DNA from: Beaufortia kweichowensis
Lineage: Eukaryota > Chordata > Actinopteri > Cypriniformes > Gastromyzontidae
Direction: 5' to 3'
Length of the DNA stretch: 64,000 nt
NCBI GenBank assembly: GCA_019155185.1
Contig: CM032811.1
Location: 5,050,215-5,114,214, forward strand
Shown here: positions 12,385-25,290 of the stretch, in pieces
Layout: each line of letters opens with the position of its first letter
How positions within the stretch are numbered: position 1 is the stretch's first letter
Notes under the pieces: generated by a model
Seen by the model: only the letters and a program-made list of their open reading frames with translations
Database searches by the model: none
Told to the model about the DNA's origin: nothing
Translations under genes and position numbers: made by a program

Positions 12385-15300
12385 TTAATACACATGCATT
12401 TTTTCAGTAAATCTAAATCTTTTAGGATAAAGTATCTGCAAAATTAATAAATATATATGTATAAATAATATCAAGTATATCATAGTATTTGTATAATAAA
12501 TCAATATCTGCTCCTAAATAAGTGCAAAATACAGCAAAGCTTTGAAATGAGAATATTCATGTTGAAAACATTTGTATGTACTGCATTACAGTATTAAAAA
12601 ACTCGCTATTGAAAATGAGATAATGATTTTATTCGTATCATGTTGCAAGTTCCTAACCAGTCATTTGTGATGTTTTTGATACATTTAGACCATCTGATAA
12701 AGTTCTGTGTTGTGTATGTGTGCAGGCGCACATGTATTAATACCGAAATGAAGCCTTGCATGAAAGCTAATTCATCCTCACTCTCATTACCTCAGCATGG
12801 GGGCTCTTTCACAAGTAATGAATTTTAATTTTCTCATGCCTAGCAAAGGTTGATAGACATACCAATCACATAGCATTCAAAATGATATTACCTCTTTAAT
12901 CTTTTGCCAGCTTAAAGCAACAGAGTCACTATGAAAGAGGAATGGATCAGATAAGCGTGGCTTTCATGCCTATGACTCTAATCGCAAGTGTACACAAAAA
13001 ACAAAATAAGTAAAAGTAGGAGTCGTTTGGCTGGCTTGTGTTTCCAGTCTCTAGATCTGTGAGGATCTATTTTACAGCGTCTGTCATACACCCGACTGTA
13101 ATGTGAACACCTAAAATAATATTACAAGGTTTTTGCAGTCTGGAGATGAAATATTTTCAATTTTTTTAATGAAATATTTTGTCACATGCTTACAAATGAG
13201 CTTTATTGTCTCACTTGTTTCTTCTAGTCATTAGTAGACCCATTAAACGATTTCTATGTAAATTATTTTTATAAAACCATTCAAGGCCATTCAGGAATGG
13301 TTTTATGAACAATATACACACATTTATTGACTACAGAAACTTTTACTTTTGATTTGTGTCCTTCTCAGACGTATCAACTCCAATGTAATTTCCTATCTAT
13401 TTTAATAAATAGAGCTCAATTGGTTATCAGGCTATGTAGGCTATCTGCCTACAAATCAAAGTCTGCAATTATAATATACTGTATAAGTTTCTAATCTGAA
13501 CCAAAAAATTATCATCACAATTTTCCAGATATAATTATTTATATTACTCCATCTATCCTCTCTTTTACTCTGTCAAAATTTGCATCATTCATGTTACAAT
13601 TTTTCCAAAGTATTTTTAGTAGAAACTCGTGTAAATCATAACCGAGAACTCCACAAAGTTCTGAGCAATAATATTTTCCTCTGGGTCTGTAAGAAGTGAA
13701 ACGCAGCAGCCAGAAAGAGATTCCCTCTGAGCTTTGGCGTCGATTCTTTCTCTGGAACATTTCTGCAAATGCTTCTGCTGGCTTTAACAGGGAAGATTAA
13801 GGCGGGTGCATGAGTCCTTAGTTATAATGGGAGGGTGTTATTGCAGTGTAATGAATTGAGATGGTCGTTCCTCTGGCTGATTTTGGGATATTTGTTAGCT
13901 CTTTGCTGGTGGTAATGGCGTACAGTGTATTCTGCATTGGCGCGCTTGTCTGCTTTCTGGTCGTTCATCAAAGGCTGATTTCCATTATGTGGTGCAGTCA
14001 GCTGAAACAGAAAAAAGCTTTTTTGGATTTGCGGTTCATTCATTTATTGCTTCGTCCTGCTCCACTTAAGCGCAGGTGTTTGTGAGATGCCGCCGCTTCC
14101 TTTGCTCCTAAGAAATTGACTCCATGTTTATTTAATAAGAAGTACCCTTCATATAGTTATTTAAAGATATCATGTCCCATAAAAATAATATATGCAAATG
14201 GACTCTAGATTTACTGACTGCTGCATTTTTACTGTTGAAAAGCAAAGCAGCATTGGATGCAGACGTGTCGGTGTCCCCTATAACTAGTTTAACCGGCACA
14301 TTGACCAGCATTTTTTTTGCATGGCTATTTAGGTCCACCAGTACTAGACCACAACTACAAAAAGGCCTCTTTGGCAGTATTTAACTTGTCTTGTTGTAAT
14401 AAAGGCCAAAGCGAGCAAATAGCCAATCTGGGATCTGTTTAAGGCAGTCATCCACCAGTATCATTACGGTTACAAGGCTCTGCTCCTACAAGGTCAAGAG
14501 ACGTACCAGTTCCTACAAGCATCGGCAGCCTGTCTTTGTGTTGTAAACATGACAGCTGCATTAAAAAGAGATATTAGATGAAAGCCACTAGGGCAATGAT
14601 AACAAATACCATACAACTAGCAGATGTTTTGTTCACTTATTCTTCTACTGGTGCAAAAATCTGTCTTTTTATACTGGAAAATGTACGTTTTACTTCAAGA
14701 TAGTTGTGGGTCTCATTTGGGAAACAAGCGAATGTATTTTTCTATAAAAATAGAAATTACATACTTGATTTTTAATTCTGATCTGTTAATGCATGAATAA
14801 AGCCAGTGACCCTGTTCTTCATCCGTTGCTTCTCTCTCTTCATCTAACCACTCTATTTATCAGCCTGTGTCACTATTTAACATTAACACTGCATGTCTGT
14901 TTCAAGCACACCTCACACGATCATGTTGTTCGGGAATAATGAAGAAGGCGGGCGACACCGCGGTCGGTACAACACATTCATAGCATGTGGGCCTAGAATG
15001 AGACAGATCCCAATGTCACCTTCATGAGAACGCAGCAGTGCTTGGCGCTTTTGGGAAGCCCACACGGTGATCTCCCACCGCCACGAGACAGAGTATTAGC
15101 TCGTGAATAATTTCATGCACACTAACATGCTGATTTACGAGCTACTTTACGGTTCCTGCATGTAAAATTTAGCCGTAAATATACCTGGGTGCATTATACA
15201 GTACATTTATGTTTGAATTATGATACTGTATGACTTCAACATGTTAATTTGCACAAAATTATTAGAATGGGTTTTAGATTAGAGTTTAGATATATGTGCA

Positions 15301-15394
15301 CGTGAAGTTGATGTTCAGGATTTTGTCTGGTTTGTATGATGTGATTAAAGGTTTTTTGATGTTTGATCTACAGGGAACACATACTAATTAAATG

Positions 15395-15458
15395 CATACC
15401 TTGTAATTCACTTTGGATAAAAATGTCTGGCAAATGTATAAATGTTAATATAAAAGAA
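15395..15458 (+). repeat. SINE/LINE tail fragment
   Basis: Contains 'cactttggataaaaatgtctggcaaatgtataaatg', a diverged version of the common fish retroposon tail in which a 'ctttggataaaagcgtctgctaaatg' motif precedes a short A/T-rich repeat. No promoter boxes remain. Confidence 0.5.
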
Positions 15459-16654
15459 AATGCACTTGGGGTAAAATGTTGCTAGGGTTAAAAATCTCTG
15501 GGAAATGCGAGATTCGTCAATGAAATCCCTCATTTATTAAAAGCAGATCCCTTACAGAAAAACCATACAAACTTCACACACATGGATAACATGTCACCAC
15601 ATGTTTAAGATGTGATCTCATGGGTTTCACATGTTCACATGTAATTTACATGAGATTTACACATAAATGTGCCAAAACCAGGTTTTTTTTGTTAAAACAA
15701 TCTGGCTTTTTTAAATAACATAAAGACTTAAAACATAAAATAATGCAAAACAGTCAATCAAAACCTTATTTGCTCTTACATGTTGCTCAATATTCAATAA
15801 AAATTATTTTCATTCACTTTAAGACCAAAAACACAGTTTAAATGTTGATAAAATTTCTCCTCTTGTGTTCTACAGATGAGAAAATCGAATACAGCTTTGC
15901 AATAGCAGAAGTAAATGATGACAGAATTAAGATTTTTAGGTGCATCACACCTTTAGGGGAAAGCTTAAGCCTCATTGTACGTGCATTATTCGATTTCCAT
16001 ATTTTAATAAGTGCAGAATTGACGCAACTTAATTTTTACCTTGCAGGGCCACCTGCGATATTGGTATGAAAGTGAGATTTTTCTCTGAAGTCAGATGAGC
16101 TTAAGAAGAGAGCGAAACACGAGTTGAGATGCAGACAGAATGCAATTAGGAGACTTTTCAGCAAGACGAAAACAAATGTGGAATAAGACTGGTCAGAATC
16201 CGCAGAGGCTGGGTGATTAGGCCTGGCTTATATGTCCCCTATGCCCCTCATGCGCACACGCTGGCGCTCCATCCCCCTTTCCCAGCCGAGACGCGAGACG
16301 GTCGCTAACTCGGATCGAAGGACTGCCGTAGTCAGGATTATGTGTCAATTTGCCACCCAGCTGCAGGAGCAGTATGTCCCTTGCCGAGCATGACTAGCTC
16401 TAATTAGGCCATGCTACCAATTACTGCTGATCCTGAGTCAGAACGAACAGAGAGGGAGAGAGAAGGCCGTCGTGCAAGGAATTACAGCCTTTGTGTTTCT
16501 CCGTTTTCTTAGCCGAATGTTAAATGTGTGAGAAATCTGCATTTTAGGTTTGCTATTACTGTATATGCAATCTTTAGTAGGATCTGTAAAGTTCAGTTTT
16601 GTTGTACAAAAGGTCATGCTGTATTGGAAATAACTGCAAAGGATGTGTAAATTA

Positions 16655-16938
16655 AAATGTTATCATTATTTACTCACCCTCCAATTGTTCATAACCTGTA
16701 GAAATTTCTTTATAATACTTTATAACCGTTTTGGCTTACTGTTGACTTCCATAGTAGGAAAAAAACTACTATGGCAGTCAATGGTGACCCAAAGTTAGTG
16801 GCTTAGTCACATAACTTTCATTAAAATATCTTAAAATATCTTCCTTTGTGTTACAAACAAATTCATATAGGTTTGAAACAACTTGAGGGAAAGTAAATTA
16901 TGACAAGATTTTCATAGTTGGGTGAACTATCCCTTTAA
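16655..16938. mobile_element. MITE of the 'ggtgaactatcccttt' family
   Basis: The left part contains 'tcattatttactcaccctcc' and the right end is 'gggtgaactatccctttaag'. The centre has opposed 'gacttccatagta' and 'ctatggcagtcaatggtgac', so the element is a rough foldback. Related copies lie at 42464-42757 and 54443-54806. It is a common non-autonomous DNA element in teleosts and has no coding capacity. Confidence 0.65.
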
Positions 16939-17120
16939 GTATTTATCATATGAATTCGTCCAATACAAAAACATCTGAGTATTAGAAAAAGAGCAATAAT
17001 AAAACACCACCCCTAACCCTAATGTCAACTGGTTGACCAATCAGCATCCAGGACCAAAACTAACCATTTTAATATATTGTTTACAGTATATTGTGATGTT
17101 AACTGCTGTTTGTTTATAAA

Positions 17121-17125
<5 letters not shown>

Positions 17126-17157
<32 letters not shown>

Positions 17158-17162
17158 CTCTC
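17126..17162. repeat. (CT)n microsatellite forming the polypyrimidine tract of exon 17168
   Basis: A run of CT dinucleotides, broken by TGTGTG, leads directly into the TCTGCAG acceptor at 17161-17167. It therefore serves as the polypyrimidine tract for the first Ig exon of cadm2. Confidence 0.85.
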
Positions 17163-17167
17163 TGCAG

Positions 17168-17317
17168 GCAGCCAGGCTCAGTTTCCCATCACTCAGAATG
17201 TGACGGTCGTGGAGGGCAGCACAGCCAACATGACCTGTCGAGTGGATTTTAATGATAACACCTCCCTCCAGTGGTCAAACCCAGCACAACAAACCCTCTT
17301 CTTCGGGGACAAGAAAG
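17168..17317 (+). CDS. cadm2: cadm2 exon: start of Ig domain 1 (V-type)
   Basis: The exon opens in phase 1 after a CTCTGCAG acceptor and ends in phase 1 before GTGGGT. It encodes GSQAQFPITQNVTVVEGSTANMTCRVDFNDNTSLQWSNPAQQTL (given here only to show the family) and then FFGDKK. This is the first half of the N-terminal Ig V domain of CADM2, a Ca2+-independent synaptic adhesion protein that binds other CADMs across cell contacts. Visible marks are the first Ig cysteine (MTC), the conserved WSNPAQQT block shared with CADM3, and N-glycosylation sites NVT, NMT and NTS. The match is closer to CADM2 than to CADM1, 3 or 4 because of the FPxTQNVTVVEG start and NDNTSLQW. Confidence 0.95.
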
Positions 17318-20300
17318 GTGGGTAGGTGCCAGTATGTGCAGTAAATCAGTCTGCTGAGGTGAGCTGGCTGCAGAACCGCAGTGGGTTACTGGGTCGGGTC
17401 GAGAGAAATGTGCTGTGTAAGGACGAGTTTGGGTGCAGGGTGGACGTTGACTAATGAGACTAAATCTGTCTCGCTCTCTTTCGGACAGGTGCACAAACAA
17501 ACCAATCAATTCTTCTATTCATAGCAGCCACATCAGCGCTGCGATAACAAAAACAATTTAGCATCATTAATGGATCATCAGCGGGGAAATATGAAGTGTT
17601 GCATTTAAACTCACCAACAACAGCTTGTTTAGTTGGATAGTCTTGAATTATTGCGATGTTGACTGGTTATCGCCTACTGTTATTAACTATATTATTGGGT
17701 GAAATTATATGGTTTTAATAGTATATGTTAAGTGAACATTCATTCTTTATCATATTATTGCTGTTACACAGCCTCTTCATATTAGAAAATCTGATTTCTT
17801 GAATGACCACTGACATATGCGTAGTTTAATAAAATTATACAAATTATACAAAGTCAAAGTTAAATAATGTTTACATCCCCAATCTGACATATTTCAGGAA
17901 GAGTACATTTAACAGCAAGAAAACATGGCAGGTCTTGATGTAAAATCCATCTGGAAATGATTGAAAAGTCGCTTCAGACGCGAATCAAGTTATTGCAGTG
18001 CATTTCAAACATTTTGTTGCATCTGAATCGTTTACAATAACACCGCCGCATGTATGAAGAAAGTAAATGGGGTCAGTTTTGATTCTACGTTGACTCTTAT
18101 CAGACTCTTATCATTGTGGTAGATTTAGTTTGTTATTTGACGTGAGTAACAGCGGGGCTTTTGCCTGAGACACAGACGGAACGTTTGTCTGATAATAAGT
18201 CGCTTCATTAGTCTGCAGCAGAGAGCCGTACCGTCACTGACATTTAAGACTTACTGCGCGGGCACGTGTGTGTTCATGAGCGTGGGACTGAGAAAATGTA
18301 TCAGTACGTGCAGAAATCTGTGTTTGTCTTGAGGGACAAAATCCTGTTATGTTTTTGATATTCAGCAGTAGTTTATTTAGTTTGTGTGAGGTAAGATTGT
18401 TCGTGTTTATGTTATTGTCATTTATTGACATAAATATGATTGTTATGTGGAATTGTGTTATTCAGAAGAAGATAAGGCTATTAAAGAGACATTTCACCCC
18501 AAAAAGTTGCCAAAGCAGGGTTGCCAGATCTGCATCATTACTATTTCAACGACCCCCGGTGCAAGTACCAAAAATACATATAGCTAAAATACATATTTTG
18601 CAGTCGCTGTTATGCATTACACAAAATTTCTTATTGAAAATCAGTGTGTAGTAGTATTCATAAACATGAATACAGTCTGTTTTCATCGATAGGTTCATCT
18701 TACCTTAAGAATGACTGCTGATAAACAAAATCCTAACACCGTTAACCCACAGAATCTAAAAACAATCCACAGCAATTGTTTAAAAAATATCCTAATTCCG
18801 TGCAGAAACGACAGACTTGGCAAGCCCGCCCTATAGGTATGACTAAATCATGAACATATAAGAAATGTGGTACAAAATGGAGAAAACACTAAACTTGGTT
18901 TAGGTATTGATGATTTGGCAAAATGGAAAACTACAGTGTACCATATCATGGAAATCATTTTTTAATTGTATTATGCAAAAAAGCATGGAAATACAAAAAG
19001 CTGACAGAAAATAAATCTGTATATGAGCCCATTTGGCTCTTTTTTCAATGTATCGTGACAGGTTCGATGTCATTGATTACCAACGCAATCTTTATGATAC
19101 CACAAGTTTAAAAAAGGCACAAAGATTTGACATTTTTTTACAAATGAAATACATGTTATTATGTTAATCACAGAAAGCAATCATAGTCATATAGACTACT
19201 TTGTTGGCGCTTCTGGGTCCTTTTTTTGCTCCAGTCCCCATTCACTTTCATTGTATGGAAAAGGGTAACATTGGTTTATTAATTTATGCAGTTTGCACGT
19301 GAACAATATGTTGGCCTTTGATTTCAGAAAATCAGAATGCTAAACTAAATAATGAAACACAAGAAGACCCCATCAGCAGAATTATCTGTTGATCATCTTG
19401 GCAGCGATTAGGATTTCCACACGCAGACTGGACCAAAACTATCCGTTTTAGTAGTTTTCGTTTCGCATTTCCCAAGTGAACGGCATTTGCCTGTTTATTG
19501 GCAAGCCGCTCTGACTGCACAGAATATGGGTAGAGCGCTTGTTTTTCATTGTTTGCAAACATCCCAGCACCGGAGTCTGGCACGGCCACAGCAATAGCCA
19601 CGAGAGACAGACAAACCAGTCTAGGGGGTTTGACGTGACGCTGACACAGATTGGACGAAGTGAGCGAGTTTGGAAGATCTGCCAACATTCTGCCAGCGTT
19701 CAGCCAACATAATGCCCTCTTGGAAACGGTCCTTCACTATCTCTCTCAGTCTGGACAGATGTGCTGTTGTTGAGGGCAGACTAACAGTGGTAATTCTGTA
19801 GTGGGAACTGGCTGGGTTAAAATCGTACATCAACTACGCCAGATGTTAATTAAGATAATTGTTCGGAGCGTTGTGGTAATAGAATGGGCACCTCATGAGT
19901 TTAGTGACCTGCAGGACAAGTAATTGTATTTTCTGGAAGAGGAATTGTATTTGGTGTGCTGGCAACCATCGATTGCCTTGAGGAAACAGACACATAAGAT
20001 ATGTTGTGGTACCTGACAATCTCATGAGGCTTTAGGAGCTTGAGCAACTATCGAAAAGACACACGACATCAGTTTTGTGTCACTGTAATATAAGCTAATT
20101 AATTTCTGCTCTGTTCGTTTAATTATGTGCCACTAATGCTGTCCAGATATGTCTTTGATTTCTGCAAGGTGTTCAATTAGTTTTCATGGATATATATGGT
20201 TTTGTTTGTTTGGTCATTGTTTATCTTTTTTGCACTGAAATTCACATTGAAGATTACTTCAGTAGCTTCGAAAAACATGTCACACTCTGTTTTTAATAAA

Positions 20301-20435
20301 ATAATAAATAACAAATAATAATTTCAAAAAGTATGCTAATCTACTACAGGCCACAAGCATTACAGTTGAAAGTTTTTGCCATTTATATTGACTTGAGATG
20401 CCAATCTGTATCATATACATTCCATATAGATTAAG

Positions 20436-20915
20436 AATGTGACATTTTCAGTCAAAACTTAAAATATAAATTCTCACAGAATGTATTTATTACTAATATA
20501 TTGAAGCATCTGTTTATATTTTAACTAAAGCCATGTTGATAGAGACCAGAAAACAGAATATTATCTATCTGTCTATACACAAGTTATCTATTTTAAAAAA
20601 TGGAAGTATACAAAAAAGAGACACGTTTTTGAGAGGCGACATACTTTGTAGGATTTCTGTGAAGTAAAATACATAAACCAGAAGCAATAATACCAAATAA
20701 CAAATGGAGAAGAGATGACTCCTCAAAGGACGTAAAATAGTTATTTTATTTTTATGTGCCCATTTATAATGAATATGGACTGTTACGCATAAAAAAAGTG
20801 TTTTTAAAGCTTTGAGAGAGACGTCACATGAGTATTTAAACCACCAAATGTTGACATCAGTATGATAAAAACCTTTGGTAAAAAACCTACATTTGCATAG
20901 AATTGCCTAAATGTC
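20436..20915 (+). repeat. dispersed repeat family R1, copy A
   Basis: Shares a long ordered set of phrases with copies at 24864-25290 and 31713-32050, and in reverse at 59392-59835 and 55975-56480. The phrases are 'gtgacattttcagtc', 'actttgtaggatttctgtgaa', 'aaccagaagcaataatacc', 'atggagaagagatgactc', 'aaaatagttatt', 'atggactgttacg', and 'ttgacatcagtatg'. No ORF; probably a non-autonomous transposon, class unknown. Confidence 0.7.
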
Positions 20916-22682
20916 TATATGGAAGCAAACTTGAACTGTGATAAGTAGCAGGAAATGATATGTTTATGCAAATGGATGTATGGAAATTTCAGTTCTTTTT
21001 ATGCAAGTCTCAAAGACAGGTGTGATTTCTCAGGACGCCTGTTTCAGTCACAGCTGTCAGGTAGTAGAAACATTTCATGTGTGGTGTTTCAAATTACTAG
21101 AGCTCCTTTAAGTGAAGCAACAATCGACTTTTGAGCACATCCGGCACTATTTCCCCTGTGTGTGATTCCTCTGAGCTGCCTTTTGTGTCTCATTTAAAAG
21201 TGTGTAAACCTTTTACCCTTTTGACATAAATTGGCACCTATGGTGCTATAGTTGCCTTAGAGATCTGTCTGTATGATATCATTGTCTGTCACAGTGGTAA
21301 CCGTATGAGGTGTGGTGGCATGTGTCACCACAAAAAAAGTGGACAGGAAAGTGTTTAGAAAGGGAGTTTATGATCTTACAACATGATTCAAACCCGCGCC
21401 ATGTCTTTTATTTGCTGTAGTTCTTGCTGTGCTTTATTTCAGGGTGGCGTGAGGGGGCAGGTGTGGCGTCAGGAGACTTCAGGGCGGTAGTGTGCGCTGA
21501 ACGGACAGGGAGGGGAAATTGGCTGCGATCACAATTAGGCCTGTGAACCGAGACTGAGGAAGTGTCAATCTCAAGTGGCTTTGAGAAATGAATGGACTCG
21601 TCTCGAGTGGCCAGTGACTCTATTCGGTGCTTTTAGAATGAAAATAACGATTGGTTGAGTAACAATTAAAGCATTTGTGAACATTAATGGTGCTAATGAT
21701 TTAGTAATATTAAAACATGTTCCAGACATTATTTCCAGATTGATTAAAATGTCTGCTAAATGCATAAACGTACATGTAAATGAAAGTCATCCATTGTTTC
21801 ATTTAACCATTAGAATAACCCTGCGTTCCATTAGATCACATTGTTATGCATTAGAGAAGGCATTTACCTTTTAGCCCATTATCCAAATATTTGCAGATCT
21901 ATGTTTACTCAAATTTTTGGACTGAATACCGCAACCGTCACTGAACCGTCGTTTGGAAAATGGCTTTAATCCTCAATCGCAAATGGTGACAGCAAGATGC
22001 GAAGAGCGATCAGCATATATAAGATATATATTTTACTGATGTGTCAAGGTATAGTCCATTATATTTGAATTCTGGGCGACGGAATAAGGAAATGGAAAAT
22101 AAGATTGCTTACGGGCGCTGAATGTAAAAGAGATTGAAAAGAATTATGGGTAGCGTGCTGTTAGACTCTGAAGCTGGAAGCACATTCTCTGTAAAAGGAT
22201 GATCAGTTGTAAAAGTGGTAATACGTGAGAATCGATGTGTTTGTGTAAAAAACATTTTCCCAAGCACCCTAGCAACACATAGCTTTGAAAAACCAAGCAA
22301 GACCACTATAACAACTGCTTTGCACGGCCAAGCGGAGCGCACGTTTTCTTCAGTCAATTTCCTTCAGAAAATGTACAATGCGTGTGAGTATTTTCAGACG
22401 TGCATAAAGTTTAAGCGTTGGAGCATGATGGCAGTCCCCGCGCCAGAGCGACTCTAATTATATTGTTGTTTCAGCATTCACACTCGGAGAAGATGGCAGG
22501 GTCGATCAAATTTACTCTCCTCCTCTGCATCGAACCCTTAACAAGTGAGGAGTCTTCAGCTCGCAGCGTGTCACCGAAGCAGTGGGCGTCCTATAGGCTC
22601 ACAGATGGAGTGACAATCTAGTTCTCCGGAGTCCTACTTCAAATCACTACTGAAACAACCTGTAAATCTTAGTCTCTACAGT

Positions 22683-23185
<503 letters not shown>

Positions 23186-23576
23186 CTGTCATTCATGGCC
23201 ATTTGGCCTCATCAACACTGTTTTGTGTAAGGCAACACCTACATATGGACTATATCTGAGAACAGCCCACATAACAGAGGGTCGGTACGGGCCTGGATCA
23301 CAGAGAGGTGTGTGCATGTGTGTGTTTCACATACAGACTGTGAATTCGCGCGGGTGTGAATTTGGGCTAAGTCCTAAATCCACCCCGCCTAGATTACCAG
23401 ACATGCAATGCATGTCAACAACACTGAAAAGGTGCTTTCTGAAGACTCCCACCACTCCCATTAATATTATATCCATTATAATTAGGTCAACATATAATTA
23501 GGTGGATGGAGGGATGGAGAGATAGATAAGTTGAAAGGCTGTACCCCCAGCGCTAAACATTGCTCACGTTGATAAT

Positions 23577-23735
23577 GTTCAAAGTGTGCAACCAAGTACT
23601 TTGATTCCCACATGGGACACCACCACTATTGTGCCCTGGAGTAAGACTCTTAACCTCAGGTGGCTCCAGGGGGATTGTCCATGTAATAAGTGTTCCTAGG
23701 TTGCTGTGGATAAAAGCATCCGCTCATCTGATGCG
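23577..23735 (+). repeat. SINE/L2-like 3' fragment
   Basis: Contains 'ccctggagtaagactcttaacctcag', imperfectly matching the 'gagcaaggcacttaaccc' motif, then 'tggctccagggggattgtcc' and 'ttgctgtggataaaagcatccgctcatctg'. This order is the known 3' part of fish L2-type retroposons and of the SINEs that share their tail. Confidence 0.65.
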
Positions 23736-24863
23736 CTCCGCCAGGCGTAAGGTCTCACCGCAAGAGCTTGCGTATCCATTTTAGCCCGAGGCCATTAGCA
23801 GGGAAGCGCCACGATGATGAGTCGCCACCACGGGAAAATCGATAAGCACCATATGTCTCCCTTATCCGTGCACTATTAATGCAATGCCAGCGTATGATTC
23901 ATCATGCTAGCGCAGGATAAATTAGAGCGTATGAGTCTATTGCTCCACTGTAACATGATGTAAAGACCCCGCCTATGGGAAAACAACACCTGCAGACGGT
24001 ATTCATTTTGCACTTCATAATTAGAGATCTAAGTACTGCTTGATCTATTTTCTCAACAATTTATGGAGGCTTTGTTGTGCGGCTTACGCATCACGCCTTG
24101 TGTTTGGGAATGTAGATTATAGATGTGCAGTTGTATTCTGTGGCTTTCTTTAGCATGCAAAGTACGGCCTTAGCAACAAGCGTCACCTATGATATCTGAG
24201 CTCATTTATGGCAGGGGTTGTCATTATGTGAGCTGCGACAATACACACCGGTCCATGAATCCTGACATTCATTAGGGACGTTCGGCTCACATTGCAAAAG
24301 GTCAAATTGCAGAGTGGGCTCTAAATTGGCCTCCGGCAATCAAAATGTTGTTATGTGTTAAATTACTGCATTAATGGACTAGTTAAATCACTCATTAGTT
24401 GAAAACATTCAAAAGCTGAACGAGATGCGTTCCGTTTAATAGAAACTATACTGTGCCCTGAGACATGACAAAGTTAGGACTAAATTTATTTTTCCTAGAG
24501 TTACAGGGTTTATCTAATGTTGTTGTCTAGTGTGCATTTTTAGGTGATACTGTATCAGCACATTTTCTTCTGTCGATTCGAGCTTGTCCCAGGTGTACAA
24601 TGGAAGCCATCATGATTTATATTAGTATTCACTGCTGCAGGCCAATAAATGTGAGAAATCCCGCTGTGATAATTTACTGTCTGTGGAGCAAATTCCTATT
24701 CAGGAATAAGGAAAAGTGAAAAAAATCCTTCACACATTGCATATGCAAAACAGTTGACTTAGTTTGTCACTTTCTTTATAACTTCATGTCTACTGTATAG
24801 TAAATTATACAGTATATCTTTGAAGAAGCTCTAAACAAAGTCACACGAGCAATTCCAGCATTA

Positions 24864-25290
24864 TGGACGTGACATTTTAAGTCAAAAGAAATGTAAACGG
24901 ACATAAAAATAATATCAGTCTATACACAAGTTATCTATTTTAAAAATGAAAATATACATGGGTTATAGATGTTTTAGAAAGAACATGTTTTTGAGAGGCA
25001 ACAAACTTTGTAGGATTTCTGTGAATCAAAATACACAAACCAGAAGCAATAATACCCAACAAGTGGAGAAGAGATGACTCCTCAAAAAACATAAAATAGT
25101 TATTGTATTTTAATTTTCATTGCTCATTTATGACTAATTTGGACTGTTATGGATGTGATGGTTCTAAAAACAGCACTTTACTATAAAGACCTTGTGGGTA
25201 TTTTAACCACCAAATATTGAGATGTGTGCTTTCAGTATGGTGAAAACCTTTTGCAAAAACATATGGGTAATTGTTTTTGTATGTGAGTGT
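24864..25290 (+). repeat. dispersed repeat family R1, copy B
   Basis: Contains 'acgtgacattttaagtc', 'acacaagttatctatttt', 'actttgtaggatttctgtgaa', 'aaccagaagcaataatacc', 'gtggagaagagatgactcct' and 'ggactgttatgga' in the same order as copy A at 20436-20915. Confidence 0.7.

Larger units (their letters stand above)
5239..17167 (+). other. cadm2: cadm2 intron, about 11.9 kb
   Basis: No coding exon recognised. Contents: a MITE with a 3-bp target duplication at 7360-8003; a weak copy of the GGATAGTTCA repeat family at about 6980-7210; a transposon-like remnant at about 9430-9795; two opposed copies of a TTAA-flanked repeat at 9805-10075 and 12190-12384; a retroposon tail near 15400-15455; a MITE at 16655-16938; and a CT microsatellite at the 3' end. 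Short ORFs here, such as 13861-14085 and 15842-16069, have no recognisable family. GC-richer non-repetitive islands occur near 11250-11520, 14870-15130 and 16220-16470. Confidence 0.6.

Noticed and set aside
13861..14085. 74-residue ORF with hydrophobic segments
   Set aside because: Isolated in an intron, no homology recognised, no splice sites of matching phase for cadm2, overlapped by an equal-sized ORF on the other strand.
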